A stretch of 64,000 nucleotides of DNA, taken from NCBI GenBank assembly GCA_002104985.1, contig MCGO01000084.1:1-64000 (forward strand), written 5' to 3'. The DNA comes from Rhizoclosmatium globosum. Lineage: Eukaryota > Chytridiomycota > Chytridiomycetes > Chytridiales > Chytriomycetaceae. A program made the position numbers and the translations under genes. Below the pieces are notes generated by a model that saw only the letters and a list, made by a program, of their open reading frames with translations, had not been told where the DNA came from and ran no database searches. The stretch's first letter is position 1. Every line of letters begins with the position of its first letter. Below are positions 19,346-32,117 of the stretch, one piece after another.

Positions 19346-22300
19346 TTGTTACGCGATATACGTGATATTTATAAGAGGTCGAGTTGTTGCCAGAAAGATT
19401 CACGTAATTCTGTAAATCACGGTCCTGGCCACAAACGAAGCCACCCTCCATATAGCAAAGGCTTCAAAGAGATGGGACATGAAGACCGGAAATCAAGATC
19501 GCGCGAAAGAAGCAAAAGCGACAAACGTATGGAATACTGACCTTCTTAAACTGAACTCATGATTCCCTATGTAGGCGGCATTTCACACAAGGAACGACCA
19601 CATACTCCAGAGAGTTCAGTGTCGTCCGACTCAAATCGTCATCACGACCGTAACAGATCAAAGAGTCGCGACAAGAAAAGCCAGACTTCCCATCACACAG
19701 AGTCAGAATACGATAGATATTCCACAACTAGTTCATACTGTGGCTGGCGAGAAGACGATGGAGACAGCATGTGCAGCAGAATATCAAGTCTTGCTCAAAG
19801 CTACCGTCAACAGAAACCTCCTGTCTCGCCGTGGCGATTCTCTATTCGCAAGGCCACAGTTGTCCTTGTCGTCGAGAGTAGCACCGAAACTGAGTTTATT
19901 ACAAAGTTTGAAATGAGGAAGGAGGGAGTTAGTATTATGGTTCAAGAAGCTGCTGGATGTGGTGGTGGTGATTTGCGTGTGCGAGTTTATACTTGCCAAA
20001 TATCGGACTTTGTTCGCGAGCTTGGAAGAGATTATTGTAAGTGATATATTAAGACACTCTCGCCGGTGATGTTTACTTTTCATTAGTCAAATGCATGTGT
20101 TTCACGCGGTCATTTCCTGATGAACACGAATTTATCGGTTCAATCAAAGAAATTCGGAGTGGCAACGTTACTGGTTCAGTTCAAATCCACCCCAATCTTG
20201 TCGACGAGACACTTGTGGGGACCATATATTTGGTCTGTACCTCTTTATTCACTCCGATAACGTTGTAAACTAAATATCACTCATAAAGGTACACTCAAAT
20301 TCGGAAGATGATGAAAGTGACTGCAGATCTGAAAAACGAGGACGTGCACATAGTCATGAAAAAACAAAATCAAAATCGAGGCACAGTAGCCATGAGAAGA
20401 AGCATTCTAGACATTCAAGTCCGGATGAAAGTACAAAGCGAAAGAAATCCCACTCTCGCAATGGAAGTCCCGACGACCACAAGCACAAAGGAAAGAAACA
20501 TACGGATGATCACAATCTAGATCAAGGCATGAAAGTCCAGACGGCGAGAAAAAGCGTCCAAAGTCGAAAGAACATCACAGACACAAGGAAAGGGATGATG
20601 AAGAGCATAGTGACAAGGACCTTTCCCATTCGAAGCACACCAGTCACGAGAAACACCAAAGCAAGTCTTCAAAATCAAAAAGAGATGGCAGAAAGAAAGA
20701 GGTTGATTCGGACAGCGACTATCATGAGCCAAGAAAATCGCGTTCGAGTCACACAAGCCGTGAAAGAAGTCGTGATAAACGGTCGAGTTCCAAATCAAGC
20801 ACAGTAAACATAATTACGATTCGGAAAGTGACTTCAAAGAAGACCGGTGGGCGGAAGAACATCGAGGAAGGAGCCGTGAGAGGGATGATCACTCAAAGTC
20901 AAGAGATGTGAGCAGGGAAAAGAAACAACAGTCATCGGCGTCAAAAGAGTGAATCCAGTGAAGACTTTGATGTGAAAGGGAAATCGCGTGGTAAAAACCG
21001 ACGTAGTGGGCACAAAGATTCAGATGAAAGCGAGCAAGAACACAAATCAAGGCAGAATTCCAAATCAAAAGATCGCAGTGATGAGTCGGATGATGATTAT
21101 CGCCACAATCACAAGCGAAAGGCTTCAAAATCAAAGCATTCCGAAAAGAAAAAGGTAAATATGGAGGCTTGTGTGAAGTATGCTAATCAATAATAGAACC
21201 ACTATGAATCGATGAATCAGAGCATCATTCTCGCAAGAGTTCCCGCTCTCCCTCCAAGCACAATCAGATCATAAGAGCGAGTCTAACACTGAAACTGAAC
21301 ATCATTCTCATTCGGTAAAGAAAAAGCATCATTCCGAAGATGAATCCCACAGTCGACAAGAATCAAAGCACAAAGAAAAAAGTCGCCATGAAAGGAAACA
21401 CAGTTCCAAGGAGTCTAAAAACCACTCTCGAAACCCTTCAAGGAATAAGAGACACGAAAAATCTGATTCGGAGGAAGATCATCATCATCATCGCCATGAA
21501 GAACATAAACCAAAACACCAAAAAGATGTTGACAAACACAAACGAAACAATTCCGATGAATCAGACTCTGATAAAAAGTCTCACTCTCGGCATTCTTCAA
21601 AACATAAAACCCATAATTATTCGGATATAGACGAGAAAAAAAGCCGTCACTCAAGATCTCACAGTCGCCAAGAGTCCATTCATAACGAACATGGTTATAA
21701 AAAAGATAAGCACAGCCACAAGAGCGGGCATTCTGATGAGTCCGACCATCGCAAAAAGGATTCTTATCATGGAAATCGAATTGAAGATTCAGATTCAGAT
21801 CACGAACATCGGCGTTCAAATTCATCCAAACGCAATCATTCAGATCACAAGAAATCAAAGAAAGAGTCTCACTCCAAAAAATCTCATACTCCTGATAAAC
21901 ATACGGCCGATAAGCACAAGAAGCATGGCTCCAGCGATTCAGAGGACCATCACAAAGAAAAAAAGTCGAAAACGAAAGAAAAGGTCGAAAATCGGAGGCA
22001 TCAGATTCTGAAGACGGTCATGAATTGCACTCGCATCGCAAGTCTCATGAGAAATCACGGAGTCGCGAAAAAGAGGCGAGTTATTTGCACGAAAGTGATG
22101 ACGATCGTGAAAAGTACAAAAATGCAAAGACAAACACCACCGCAAAGAAAGAATCGTAGCCATTCTCGAAGCAAATCGCGTAGTCACTCTGATGACGATC
22201 ACCATGATTCTAAGCATTCAAATAAGAAAGTCGGGAACGATCCGATTCAGAAGAAAACGTCATCATTCACATAAGTCTGCAAAAAGGATAAACACGAAAA

Positions 22301-25300
22301 GGATCATAGTCATGGCGATAAAGACAAACACCACAAAGAAAGCCATGGAAGAAGTAAATCTGAGGAATCGCACAAGAAAGTGAAACACGCACATTCGAAA
22401 GACTATTCTTCGGACTCCGAGGTATCAGAAATGCAAGACAAGAAATCCCACAAGCACAAAAGTCGAACTTCCAGTAATGAAAGACACGACTCTCACTCAA
22501 AACATCACTCGAAAGAAAAAAGTCATAAACGTGATGAGAAGGGATCAGACTCCGACGACAGCAGTCAGTCTAAGCGCAGCACCAAACACCATGAATCCCA
22601 TCGCTCAAAGTCACATTCCAAACAAGAGATTCATATGACGACTATGATCTGAGGATTTGGACAAGTACTTCATTTTCACCAACCCCAGAGCCATCTACGT
22701 CCCACGAAGCCTCAGTAAAACGAGACTACACGTCCGTTACGAATCAGAATCAGAATCAAGTCGCCTAGTACACCAATGAACAAACAAAAGGGTGGATTCC
22801 AGAAAAAGAGAGGAAAGGACTTGTCGGTAAATTTTTACGAAAGCGAGAGCGAAAGCTATCAATCAGAAACTGAAAGCCGTGGAAGATCGGAATCGAGTGT
22901 ATCATATTCTGCCAGCGAAAGTTTCAGTGAGAGCTCACAGCCGTCAGCCGCATCTTCAGCGGAATCGCTCGAATGCGATTGTTTGCATGGACCAACTAGA
23001 ATACAAAATCGATGGATCAGTGAGCGATTGAGGGAATATGAAGCAAAGAAGATTGACGAGGAGCAGTCATATAGATCGGAATCGGAAAGTGAGGCTAGTA
23101 GCAGGATCGATAAAAAGCCGACAGGAAATCAAAAACACAAAGTCACAGAATCCGAAGTAGATAGCGTAATCCACTCAGAGCAGGCAAGTACCAACCCTGT
23201 CACAAGTGGCGCTTCAACTCCAAAGGCGTCCGAAATCCGCAAAGCTCAAGATGAAGGTAGGTTGAATTACTGAGCCCTTGATACTTATTTAAAACCTCTC
23301 CTGCAGACAAGCATGCCAAACAGGCTATGTCGGTCTTCAAAAGCATCCAAAGGTTCCAAGCTGTAAACCCAGGCTCCGGTGAAATCATTCTTCCATCAAA
23401 TACGCCTCCACAAAAAGGAGAACTAGCTTCAGAAGAACTCGTTCTTGATTTTATTCATGGTATTGGTTTTGACTTCATACTTTGATGAGTAATCTCATTC
23501 AACTCAAGGTTATCGAACTCGGGACGTCAGCAATAACGCCTTCTATTTATCAGAAGACACTGTAGTATTTCCTGCCGGCTCAGTCGGGGTTGTAATGGAT
23601 ATAAAACGACGATCACAAAAGTTCTTCCATGGCCGGCACAAACAGGAAATCGCAACACTATCCGTTCATCCTTCAAAGCGACTTGTCGTCACCGGCGATA
23701 CAGTATCAAGCGGAGATGGTACTTATGTATACATTTGGGATCCAAAGGCTCCAGAAGATGTCCAAAGACAAGTTCAAATTCGAGTCGGAGATAAACGCCT
23801 TGCAAGGGGAGTCGCAGACGTGTGTTTCACTGCATGTGGGAAGTTTGCGATAGCAGTCGCGATGGATGACCTTCACACCGTTCATATTTACAACTGGCAA
23901 AAGGCTGGGAAACTTTTGACCAAGGAAACTGGCCACACCAACACTGTATGGCTATTTGTTTCCATCATCACCGTATTAAACTCAAATTTTGTTAGATTTT
24001 CGGCATTTGCGTCAACCTCAATACTTCAACAACGGAATTTGTTACGTTCGGCGTCAACATCTTACGTTCTGGAAATTTGACGCAATCCATGCAAAACTGA
24101 CTCAAACCCCTGGATCATTTGGAATCATGATATCTTTCGATTCTCTCGAGCACCTATTTGCCAAGTGGGGCCATCGCAAGTGGAACACATCGCGGACCGA
24201 TTTTGATTTGGGAAAACATCAAGTCACAAAAGTGATAGATGCTCATGAAGTAAGCCTATAGATTTGAAAATACCTGTTTTAATCCTCAAACAGGGTCCCG
24301 TATTCGCAATTCGATGCTTCGACAACTTGGCCTTGTTAGTGGAGGCAGAGATGGATATTTGATTCGCCAAAACATCAAAAGTTTCGAAATTGAAGGCAAA
24401 ACACTCGCCCCTTCTTCCATAACATCATTGGATATGAACGAGAGCGGTCGAATATTGGTTGGAATGGAAGGGTCAATTCTCATCGAATTGAAAGAGTTTG
24501 GACACCATAAAGTCTTGGAAAAGGGGTCGTACAGAGTCGTTATCGAAGGACACTCTGTTCTCAAGTAAGTTTATAAAGTTTGTATGCTTGTTTTAACGGC
24601 CTGTTAGGAATCAAGAGTTGTGGGGATTAGCAACAAATCCTTCCAATCCAGCCGAATACGTCACTGTCGGCGATGACTCACTAGTGGTTATACGAAGCAT
24701 TCGTTCGAAAGACATGGTTCGCACAAACTTTAAAGAAGGTTTTAAACTGAAGCATCACACAGGTTGCGAAAACACATCTCCAAGGACAGCTCAAGTCTGT
24801 TGCGTATAGTCCTGACGGAAAGTACATCGCGGTAGGAAACGTTAATGGCGATGTGAGAATCCCTGGTCAGTTGGAAGAAACGATTAATCCATTCATTCAG
24901 ATATTTGTCCTCAAATCGACGGACTTGACGCAAGTTCATTTTCAGAAATACGATCAACCAAAAGACATAAAATCTCGAGTCCACTCCATCAATGTTCTGA
25001 AGTTCTCTCCAAATGGGAAGTATCTGGCTGCCGGAACACATGACGACGTGGTTTACATCTGGACACTCACCGATGGCTTCAAAATTGTCTTAACACTGAA
25101 GGTGCGTTACAACAAAGATCTCTACATAGACGTTAACCTCCTTGCAGGGCCACACAAGCTATATCACTCATTTAGATTGGTCCACCAATTCAGACCATAT
25201 TCAATCAAACAGTAACAGCGAAATCCTTTGCTGTGAGTACGGTGGCTCCTTTATAACACGAGAGTTAATCACAATTCTAGGGACAATACCCTCCGGAACC

Positions 25301-25609
25301 TCTGTAAAATCTGCTGCAAATGTGACCTGGGCAACATCATCATGCACATGGTTTGAATCGACGATACGAGGAAACGACGTAACAACAGTTGACAAGAACC
25401 CTGACGAGACATGCATAGTATCAGGCGACGACTTTGGGTGTATAAAGCTGTTTTCAAGTTCAGATATGAAGCCAATGATGCCTTATAAGCAATATTCAGG
25501 ACATGGTAGTAACGTTACTAACGTTGCATTTGGAATCGATGGGCGATATTTAATATCGACAGGTGGCGGGGATGGGTGCGCTTTTGAATGGCGTGTTCAG
25601 AAGGGTTGA
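19346..25609 (+). CDS. EMAP-like (EML) HELP-WD40 protein with a very long Ser/His/Lys-rich N-terminal region; many frame breaks
   Basis: The C-terminal half is an EML-family microtubule-associated protein. The HELP motif is FIHGYRTRDVSNNAFYL followed by VVFPAGSVGVVMDI, then tandem beta-propellers (HKQEIATLSVHPSKRLVVTG, LKSVAYSPDGKYIAVG, GHTSYITHLDWS, SNVTNVAFGIDGRYLISTGG). EMLs bind microtubules and occur in cilia and spindles. Upstream lie ~1,000 codons of Ser/His/Lys/Arg/Asp-rich sequence (20.3-22.7 kb) and a short globular stretch (about 19.8-20.25 kb) of unknown type. Numerous short introns are visible (e.g. 19527-19574, 23253-23307, 23459-23508). Frame changes occur repeatedly in the rich region and in the WD40 part (about 24.05, 24.17, 24.23, 25.3 kb) while homology continues. 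The 5' end is uncertain. Confidence 0.8.
20300..22650 (+). repeat. Degenerate Ser-His-Lys-Asp repeat tract inside the EML-like gene
   Basis: Purine-rich low-complexity DNA coding for units such as SHEKHQSKSSKSK, HKSRQNSKSKDRSD and SKHHSKEKSHKRDEK. Only one of three frames is rich in S/H/K/D at any point, and that frame switches several times, so the tract has internal frame breaks or slippage. It resembles an RS-type disordered domain. Confidence 0.7.
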
Positions 25610-25915
25610 ACCTTCCTTCTTCTTCTATAAGTAATAAAGATGTACTAAGTTGTAACTTCATATATGATATCATTCCCCTAAAACTTAATAAACAGGAAAA
25701 GGCTCGTCACTGATCAAGCAAACGATTTACTTCGTGCTGAACAACATGTAAACTTGTTGTGTCAAGATCTTTGACAATGCTTAACACCGCTAGTAAGAGA
25801 TTATTCTGGTATAGCGAATTAGGAAACCTTCCTTTTTTTAAGACATCAACTTACACTAGACTGTCTCTCCAAAGGCTTTGTATTATTAGGCTGGGTCGAA
25901 TTCTATGCCAATGTC
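25610..25915. other. Spacer between convergent EML-like and CFAP410 genes
   Basis: 3' flanks only, A/T-rich; no gene seen. Confidence 0.5.
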
Positions 25916-27805
25916 TTATTTAGAACAGCCAATTGGACACAATATAACTCTACGAACCTTAACAGCTCCAGCCTTCAACCAATCCGGTTTCGGCTTCGGC
26001 CCCAACTTAACAACCTTCCCAACCCCAGAGACCTTAACAGTCTCGTCCCCTGCATCCTCCCTCCATCCCTCCCAACTTCAACAACCGGAAACCCAATCTC
26101 CTCATCCCGATACACAATAGCCCCACTCCCCCTAACATGCTGTTCCCCCCACTTAACCTCCCCAATCCTCGGATCATGCACCTCCTCCCTAACCTCAACT
26201 TCAACCCCCGCCCCGCGCAAATGCATCTCCTCTCCACCCCCCGGATGCAAATCAACAACCTTATGCCGATAATCATGCACCCCACCCGTACGCACAGGAC
26301 CAACATTCGCTCCAGCCCCAACAAGATGGTGCCCCCCAAACGGCCCCAAGTTCCGTCGCCGGAAGTCCGAATTGACGTCCCGGTCGTTGACAACGCTGAC
26401 AGCCGCGCCGTCGAGGTGTTCGTTCGTGGCGTCCCAGTTTGGGTTTACCCTCCGATGATCGTACTGTTGCTGAAGGTGCACAGCAACGCGGGGCGCACCA
26501 CCGCCTGTGATTTTTGAGGGAGGGTGATTCACGGGCGGGTCGTGTGACTTTCTGTAGTCCAAGTTATTCTCGATAGGTACGCGTGTGGCTTTAGGCCGCC
26601 AGAGACTGTGAGGTGGTCTTGGAATTGTTTGTCGAGGAGGATTTGGGATTGGTAGGACGGTTTTTTGGAGGTGGGTTTGTGGGGGAAGGGGTGGATGAGG
26701 TTTAGTTTTGAGTCGAAGGAGCCAATGACACCTTGGCCGATTAAATGGTCTTGGGATTGGGACGGCGATGGACGGATTGGGCGGTCGTCGTATGATTTTG
26801 AGAGACGCTGTTGGCGTTGGTGGTTTGCAAGAAGTTGTGCGGCAAGGTGAGATTCTTCGTCAGAAGAGTTGCTGTATTGTTGTTGTTGTTGCTGTTGTTT
26901 TGCTGAAGCTTGACTGTATCGCTGCTCAATGTTGTGTATATTCCCAAAGAATAAATCGTCGTCAGAATAAGAGTTCTGCGGATGTTGGTGATTTGCATTG
27001 AACGGAGGAGGTTGGCTCGCGCGTTGCTGTGGCTGCGACTGTTGTTTTGGAGCTGGAACTGACTTGGTCCTCACCGGAGATACTTTGGCAGGACTCAAAG
27101 AAGCCACAGAAGTAGGTGATCCTCCGTTTTCACTCCCACTGTCACCAATCTTTGCCGCATCGCGTCGTTCCCGGTCGGTGATTATTTTGTCATCGAGTTT
27201 ATCCAAGTTTGGAAACAACCGAATCATCGAGAGTCTATAATCCTTGATCTTATCGCAGAAAGGATTTTCCGAGATCCACAAGTTCTTGAGTCGTGGTAAG
27301 CCCATCAAGTGTCGCAACTCCCTTGGATCCAAGATTTCATTTTTCCGTAAGTACAATTCTTCAAGGCTATTTAGTTTTTAGTTATTATTGTGGTATCGAA
27401 ATTAAAGTAACTGATTAGAGTTGTAGATGTATATAAACGACCATCCTCCATCCTCATTACGCGTTTACACTCAGTTAACTCACTTGTTTAGATCTGAGAA
27501 AGGAGATAGGTCCGATATTCTGTTTACTGGTAAAGAAACGACCTCCAATCCACGGATTCCAGCAAGACATGAAACATCTGACAAGTTCTATCCAACGAAT
27601 CAAATGTTTGTCAAAATATATGGGTCAAACAATGTTAGCATACCTGACCCCACAGATTGATTGACTTGATTTGAGCTATAAAACACAAGAAGCCATTGTT
27701 AAATTCCCACAAGACAAAGTAAGTATACACACAAACATCCTTTGAGGCCGCCGTCCGCGAGAACCCCTTCGCCTTTGACAGAATCAGGCTCTCTGTAAGA
27801 ATCAT
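25916..27805 (-). CDS. CFAP410 / C21orf2-like leucine-rich-repeat ciliary protein
   Basis: CFAP410 homologue, an LRR protein of the ciliary base that partners NEK1 in animals. The start MILTESLILSKAKGFSRTA matches the family start, then KSINLWGQNLSDVSCL, LEVVSLPVNRISDLSPF, LEELYLRKNEI and an LRR cap (LPRLKNLWISENPFCDKIKDYR, FPNLDKLDD). Three introns join the N-terminal exons (including donor GTATGC near 27644 and GTGAGT near 27482). After residue ~150 the sequence is low-complexity with a polyQ run. Beyond 26562 a coding-like frame continues (YRHKVVDLHPGGGEEMHL, then VKVSGVGKVVKLGPKPKPDW) to a stop at 25916, but needs two frame shifts. The tail is longer than in animal CFAP410. Confidence 0.83.
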
Positions 27806-27873
27806 TTGATCTAATGAGAAAAAGTGTGAGAAAAAGAAGGCGTGGAACACAAAGAAGGAACTCTGGTCAAACA

Positions 27874-29015
27874 ATGAAGAGAACAACACAACCACCACCA
27901 ACCACCACCACCAAGAAACCAAAACAAGAACCAAATGAAGAAGAAGAAGAAGAAGACGACTACATGTCAATGACCTTCGAAGACACTTCAAAACCATCAA
28001 AACAATTGACCTATTCAGAGAAACGAAGAAAGGCCCTTGAAGCTTCGAAGGCAAAAGGATCAGTCAAATCAACGAAGGAAAAGGGTGCGAATTCACTTGT
28101 TTCAACACAGAATGATGCATTCAAACTGACTCGGAAAACGCAGAGGTCGAAGCTCGTGAAATCGGACTCAAAACGAATGTGTTGAGCAACGACAACAAAG
28201 GATTTGGGATGCTCGAAAAACTGGGTTTCAAGTTAAGTCTTTCGTTTGTGTCTAGTAATTAATGGTTGAGTTTCTTGTTTCTTTAGGAAGGGAATGACTC
28301 TGGGACGGGACGACTCACTCTCTACAAAACTGCACGAACCTATCGCAGTAACAATCAAGTCAGGAATGTAGTCAATTTGTTTACTCCGCTGTGAAATTTA
28401 AATGAATAATCAGGTCTGGGAGGCTTGGGAATGGACTCACTACGAAGGGAAATGCACGAATCACACCAGAAACAGGCTCAAGAAACAGTTCAACAAACAG
28501 AACAAGAGTTCCGTGCATCAGCAGCGAAAAAGAGGGAAGAGGCGCGAAGCTATGGGGAATTGATGAAAGCCAGGAAAGCTCTGCAGTCACTTGACGAAGG
28601 AGCTGGTCTAACACGAACTGAATTCTGGATACCTGAACCAAAAAAGAAGTTGTTGACAGATGATTATTCTTTATCATCCATAAAGTCACAAGTACTGGAA
28701 TCGCGTGGAGAATATTACAAAGAGCTTGCTACAGATGCGGAGGTGGAAGCAGGGATAGACGCGATAGAAGAACCAGAGTCTGCATTTGAGCAATTGGAGG
28801 TGAGTCCCACCTGAGTCCCATCCATGTGCTTGGGAATTCTCTCATTACCTGACGTCATACAATTATTTTAGACTTTTGAAAAGCTTGTTCAAGTAACCAA
28901 TCACCTTCGAGCCACGTATTTCTATTGTTTGTGGTGTGGAGACAAGTACTCCAACAAAGATGAATTGGAATCTCTATGTCCTGGGCCGACACGAGATGAC
29001 CACGACCTTGATTAA
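27874..29015 (+). CDS. GPATCH11-like G-patch protein
   Basis: G-patch domain protein of the GPATCH11/CCDC75 family, expected to stimulate a DEAH helicase in RNA processing. An acidic start (EEEEEEDDYMSMTFED) corresponds to the family EEEDYMSDSF. The G-patch follows (NKGFGMLEKLGFKKGMTLGR...EPIAVTIKSG), then a coiled region and the signature C-terminus YFYCLWCGDKYSNKDELE plus CPGPTRDDHD. Exons end at 28231 and 28799 with GT/AG introns. One frame break near 28110 separates the first part from the G-patch. An upstream in-frame ATG at 27814 would leave only 8 bp to the divergent CFAP410 start, so 27874 is preferred. Confidence 0.88.
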
Positions 29016-29187
29016 ATATCAATAAATATAGAGTGTGTTTATTGGCAATGTCTCCCAAAGCGGTTCAAAGTGGAAAGAAAGAAAGTGCTTAGACAAAAGA
29101 CACAACACAGTTCCTGTTTCCGACCCACTTCCACTTCACCAACCAACAACCACCTTCACAACCAACCACCCAAGTGAACACTGAACA

Positions 29188-31939
29188 ATGACAGACCTGT
29201 CATCGCTTTCTCTTGATCAATTGTCCTTGTCCTTGTCGTCCAATCAAATCAACGCAACTTCGAATGACCAAATCGACCTTCTCATCGCCTCAATCGACGC
29301 GCACGAGGACTTGAACGACGACGAAATGGACAAAATGATGTTCGATTTGATGAACGACAACGTTGATCTCGGAAGTCAAAGCGAGGGATTCGGGTTAACG
29401 AACAAGGGAAAGATGGCTGTTCTGAGACCCGATGCGGCAAAGTGCGTGGTTGAAGTGCTTGAACAGGAGGGAAGTGGCGATGCTCTGGCAGCACTGCGAA
29501 GGTGGTGCACGGCCGTGTGTGTTGTGACATTCGACTTGGATGAGGGGCCTGGTACTGTGTGCTCTCTTTCTTTAAGCTTACTGGATTAGGTGGTGACTAA
29601 CTGCTTTTTGTTGCGTGCCAGTCATGGAGTATGTTTACCCACCAATCGACTTGAGTCAAGATGAACTCAAGACTATGTAAGCCACACACATTCACTTTCT
29701 TGCCATCTGTCTCTAATCTAGTACCATAAGCTGCTTCTCGTCATTTCCTGATTCAAATTCAACGGCTCATTCTGGGGACACGACATTCTCTTTCCGTTTC
29801 CGAAGTGGGACAGGAATATCACCAATCTACTCTACTCCGGCAACGGAACCTCGACATAGAAACTCTAGCCCCGCAAAGACAATATCCCCACTTCCTTTGA
29901 TTGAGAACCTCGTTCCGCCTCCTCCCGTATCAATAATAGATACGGACGATTACACATACGCATATGTATACTTTCGGCAGAAACCAGATACCCAAATTCG
30001 TCGAGGATTCTTCCAAAAGTCACTTGTACTCTTATCCCCTCATCCATATCACGGACTGTTTCCACATATCCTCTCAGATATTCTTGGCGCGAAAATAATG
30101 GACGCATTAGGAACAGAAACAGAAGAAGGAATAGGAGCTCTGAGTCGAATGCTTCTTACAGAATTCAGCACAGACATATCATTATGGCCACCGCCTCCAT
30201 CCCTGTGCACACAAGCAGGTCGCGTCTACGAAAACTGCGAATTAGACTTACAAGTTCTTGGTACGCGTATTCGATGTGGCGTATCTCCCAGCGTCCGTTT
30301 CGTACAATATTTTGAAGAACCATCCACTCAACCAACAACTGGACATACACGCTCAACAAGCGACCAGTCAACACCCACAAAACCATCCAACTCCGTCCAA
30401 TCCTCAGATAAACTCTCCACCTCAACACCAGACCGCCATTTCCTCCACCCAAAACCAACACAACAACCCCAACCCCCCCTCCTCCTCACAAACCCCGGCC
30501 GAATCTACACAACATTCTCACAATGCCTTCCCTTAACCTACCTCCTCTGGGAACTCCTCCTCCTTGGCGAACCAATCCTCCTTCAATCAGAAACCCCCAA
30601 ATCATGCTCCTTAGTCACATGGACCCTCCTCGAACTCCTCAAACCCCTTCCCTTTGGCGGAGACTTCCGCCCGTACTTTACGATCCAAGACGCGGATTTC
30701 AAGACAGGGGTTTTGGGGGGAAGGAGTGTTCCGACGGGGGGTGCGGTTGTTGGGGTGACGAATTTGTTTTTTGAGAAGGTGTTTGCGGCGTGGCCGCATA
30801 AAGTCAAGATTCGGGAGAGTCCTGTGTTTTTCGGGGGTGGGGGTGGTGCGGGTGGTGGAGTTGGAGGGAGCGTTTCGCCTGGGTTTGGTGTGGGGAAGGG
30901 GTCGGATTCACCGACGGGGCAGAGGGCGCCGATGGGGCGAGGGAATTTGATTAATACTGGTGTTGCACCTGTATCCCCACCGAGGAATGTTTCGCCACGC
31001 GCGTCGACTGTGAAGGCGTTCATGTCGTCGTTTAGAGGTGGGAATGCAGGGGAGGTTTCTCGACCTGTAAGTCCGGTTGTTACAGGCCGTGGAAGTCCGA
31101 TTGTAGTCTTTGAGGCATGTATAGAGGTATGGTCGTCGAATTCCTGACACATCAACTTACCTTTACCGTCACCAATCCAGAGCATATCAACAAAACACAA
31201 ACCAATAGTGACACGCGACAAGAAACTGTTTAAAGAAATTTCCGACCACATTGCGTCTGGCGCATCCCCCGAATTCCTCGACAACCTCATGCGTCGCCAC
31301 TTTGTAACCCTCACCGACAAATTCCTCCAACCCCTGAACCGACACTACGAAACTCTTATCGTTGGTTCTCCCTTAACAATGTAACCAACTCCTTCTTGAT
31401 ACCCCGCCGTCCATACTAACCCTCCCCTCCCCTCCAACAAAAGGACCTTATCCCTCCTCCGCGCACACCCGGAAGTAAAACCCTTCCAACAAGCAACATT
31501 CCTCACAACCCTCCTCCAAACAACCCCACCCCCACTCCCAACAACCTCCAAAAAATCCCTCCTAGATCTATACGCGCGGTTCCTAAAGTCGCGTACATTC
31601 GCATCCTGGCTATCCCACCGCTCGGCGGAACTGAACCGTGAATGGCGGGGACATTATATGCACGTGTTGTGTGAATCGGATGTGGAGGCGTGGGGGAGGG
31701 AGGAAGGGAGGTTGGAGATTGAGTGTGTTGATTTGTTGTTGCGTGTGAAGCAGGAGATTTCGCAGTATGCGCGGTATTTTGAGGGTGGTGGTAGTGGTAG
31801 TGGGAGTGCGAAGGGGATTGTTTCGTCAAAGGATGTGTTGAATGGGTATATTCCGTCGTGGGACCAGTTTTGTAAGTTGAAGAAACAGTTGAGGGCTGTG
31901 TTGGCGTTGTTGCCGGAGAGTTTGAGGATGATGCAGTGA
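29188..31939 (+). CDS. DENND6 (FAM116) DENN-domain Rab GEF
   Basis: DENN-domain protein of the DENND6 family, guanine-nucleotide exchange factors acting on Rab14/Rab35-type GTPases in endosomal recycling. Exons join at 29551/29622, 29676/29722, 31126/31181 and 31380/31444. Matches in order: CTAVCVVTFDLDEGPVMEYV, ISCFSSFPDSNS, TFSFRFRSGTG, YAYVYFRQKPD...RRGFFQKSLVLLS (uDENN), LLWELLLLGEPILL and GDFRPYFTIQDADF (cDENN), KPIVTRDKKLFKEIS, MRRHFVTLTDKFLQPLNRH (dDENN) and a conserved C-terminal helix. A fungal insert rich in Gly/Pro lies at about 30.82-31.07 kb. Reading frames are clean. Length (about 850 residues) exceeds animal DENND6 because of inserts. Confidence 0.9.
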
Positions 31940-32117
31940 CGATGCTCTTTATTTGACGGGGTGTTTTTTATTTTATTTTTTTGTGAGCTTTGGTATTTAA
32001 GATTCTGCTGATACCTGGAATTAAACTTTAGATAATGGGGATATTTATTTACTTTCAGTGAGTTGGTTTTAAATACTATAATATCAACCAAAAACACAAA
32101 CATATTTAACCCGCAGG

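Noticed and set aside
20889..21134. Minus-strand frames antisense to the S/H/K-rich tract (also 21415-21858, 22267-22500)
   Set aside because: They are the reverse reading of purine-rich repeat codons, giving Cys/Phe/Leu-rich nonsense peptides.
30583..31320. 245-codon open frame on the minus strand
   Set aside because: Exactly antisense to the well-supported DENND6 gene; open only because of the codon bias of that strand.
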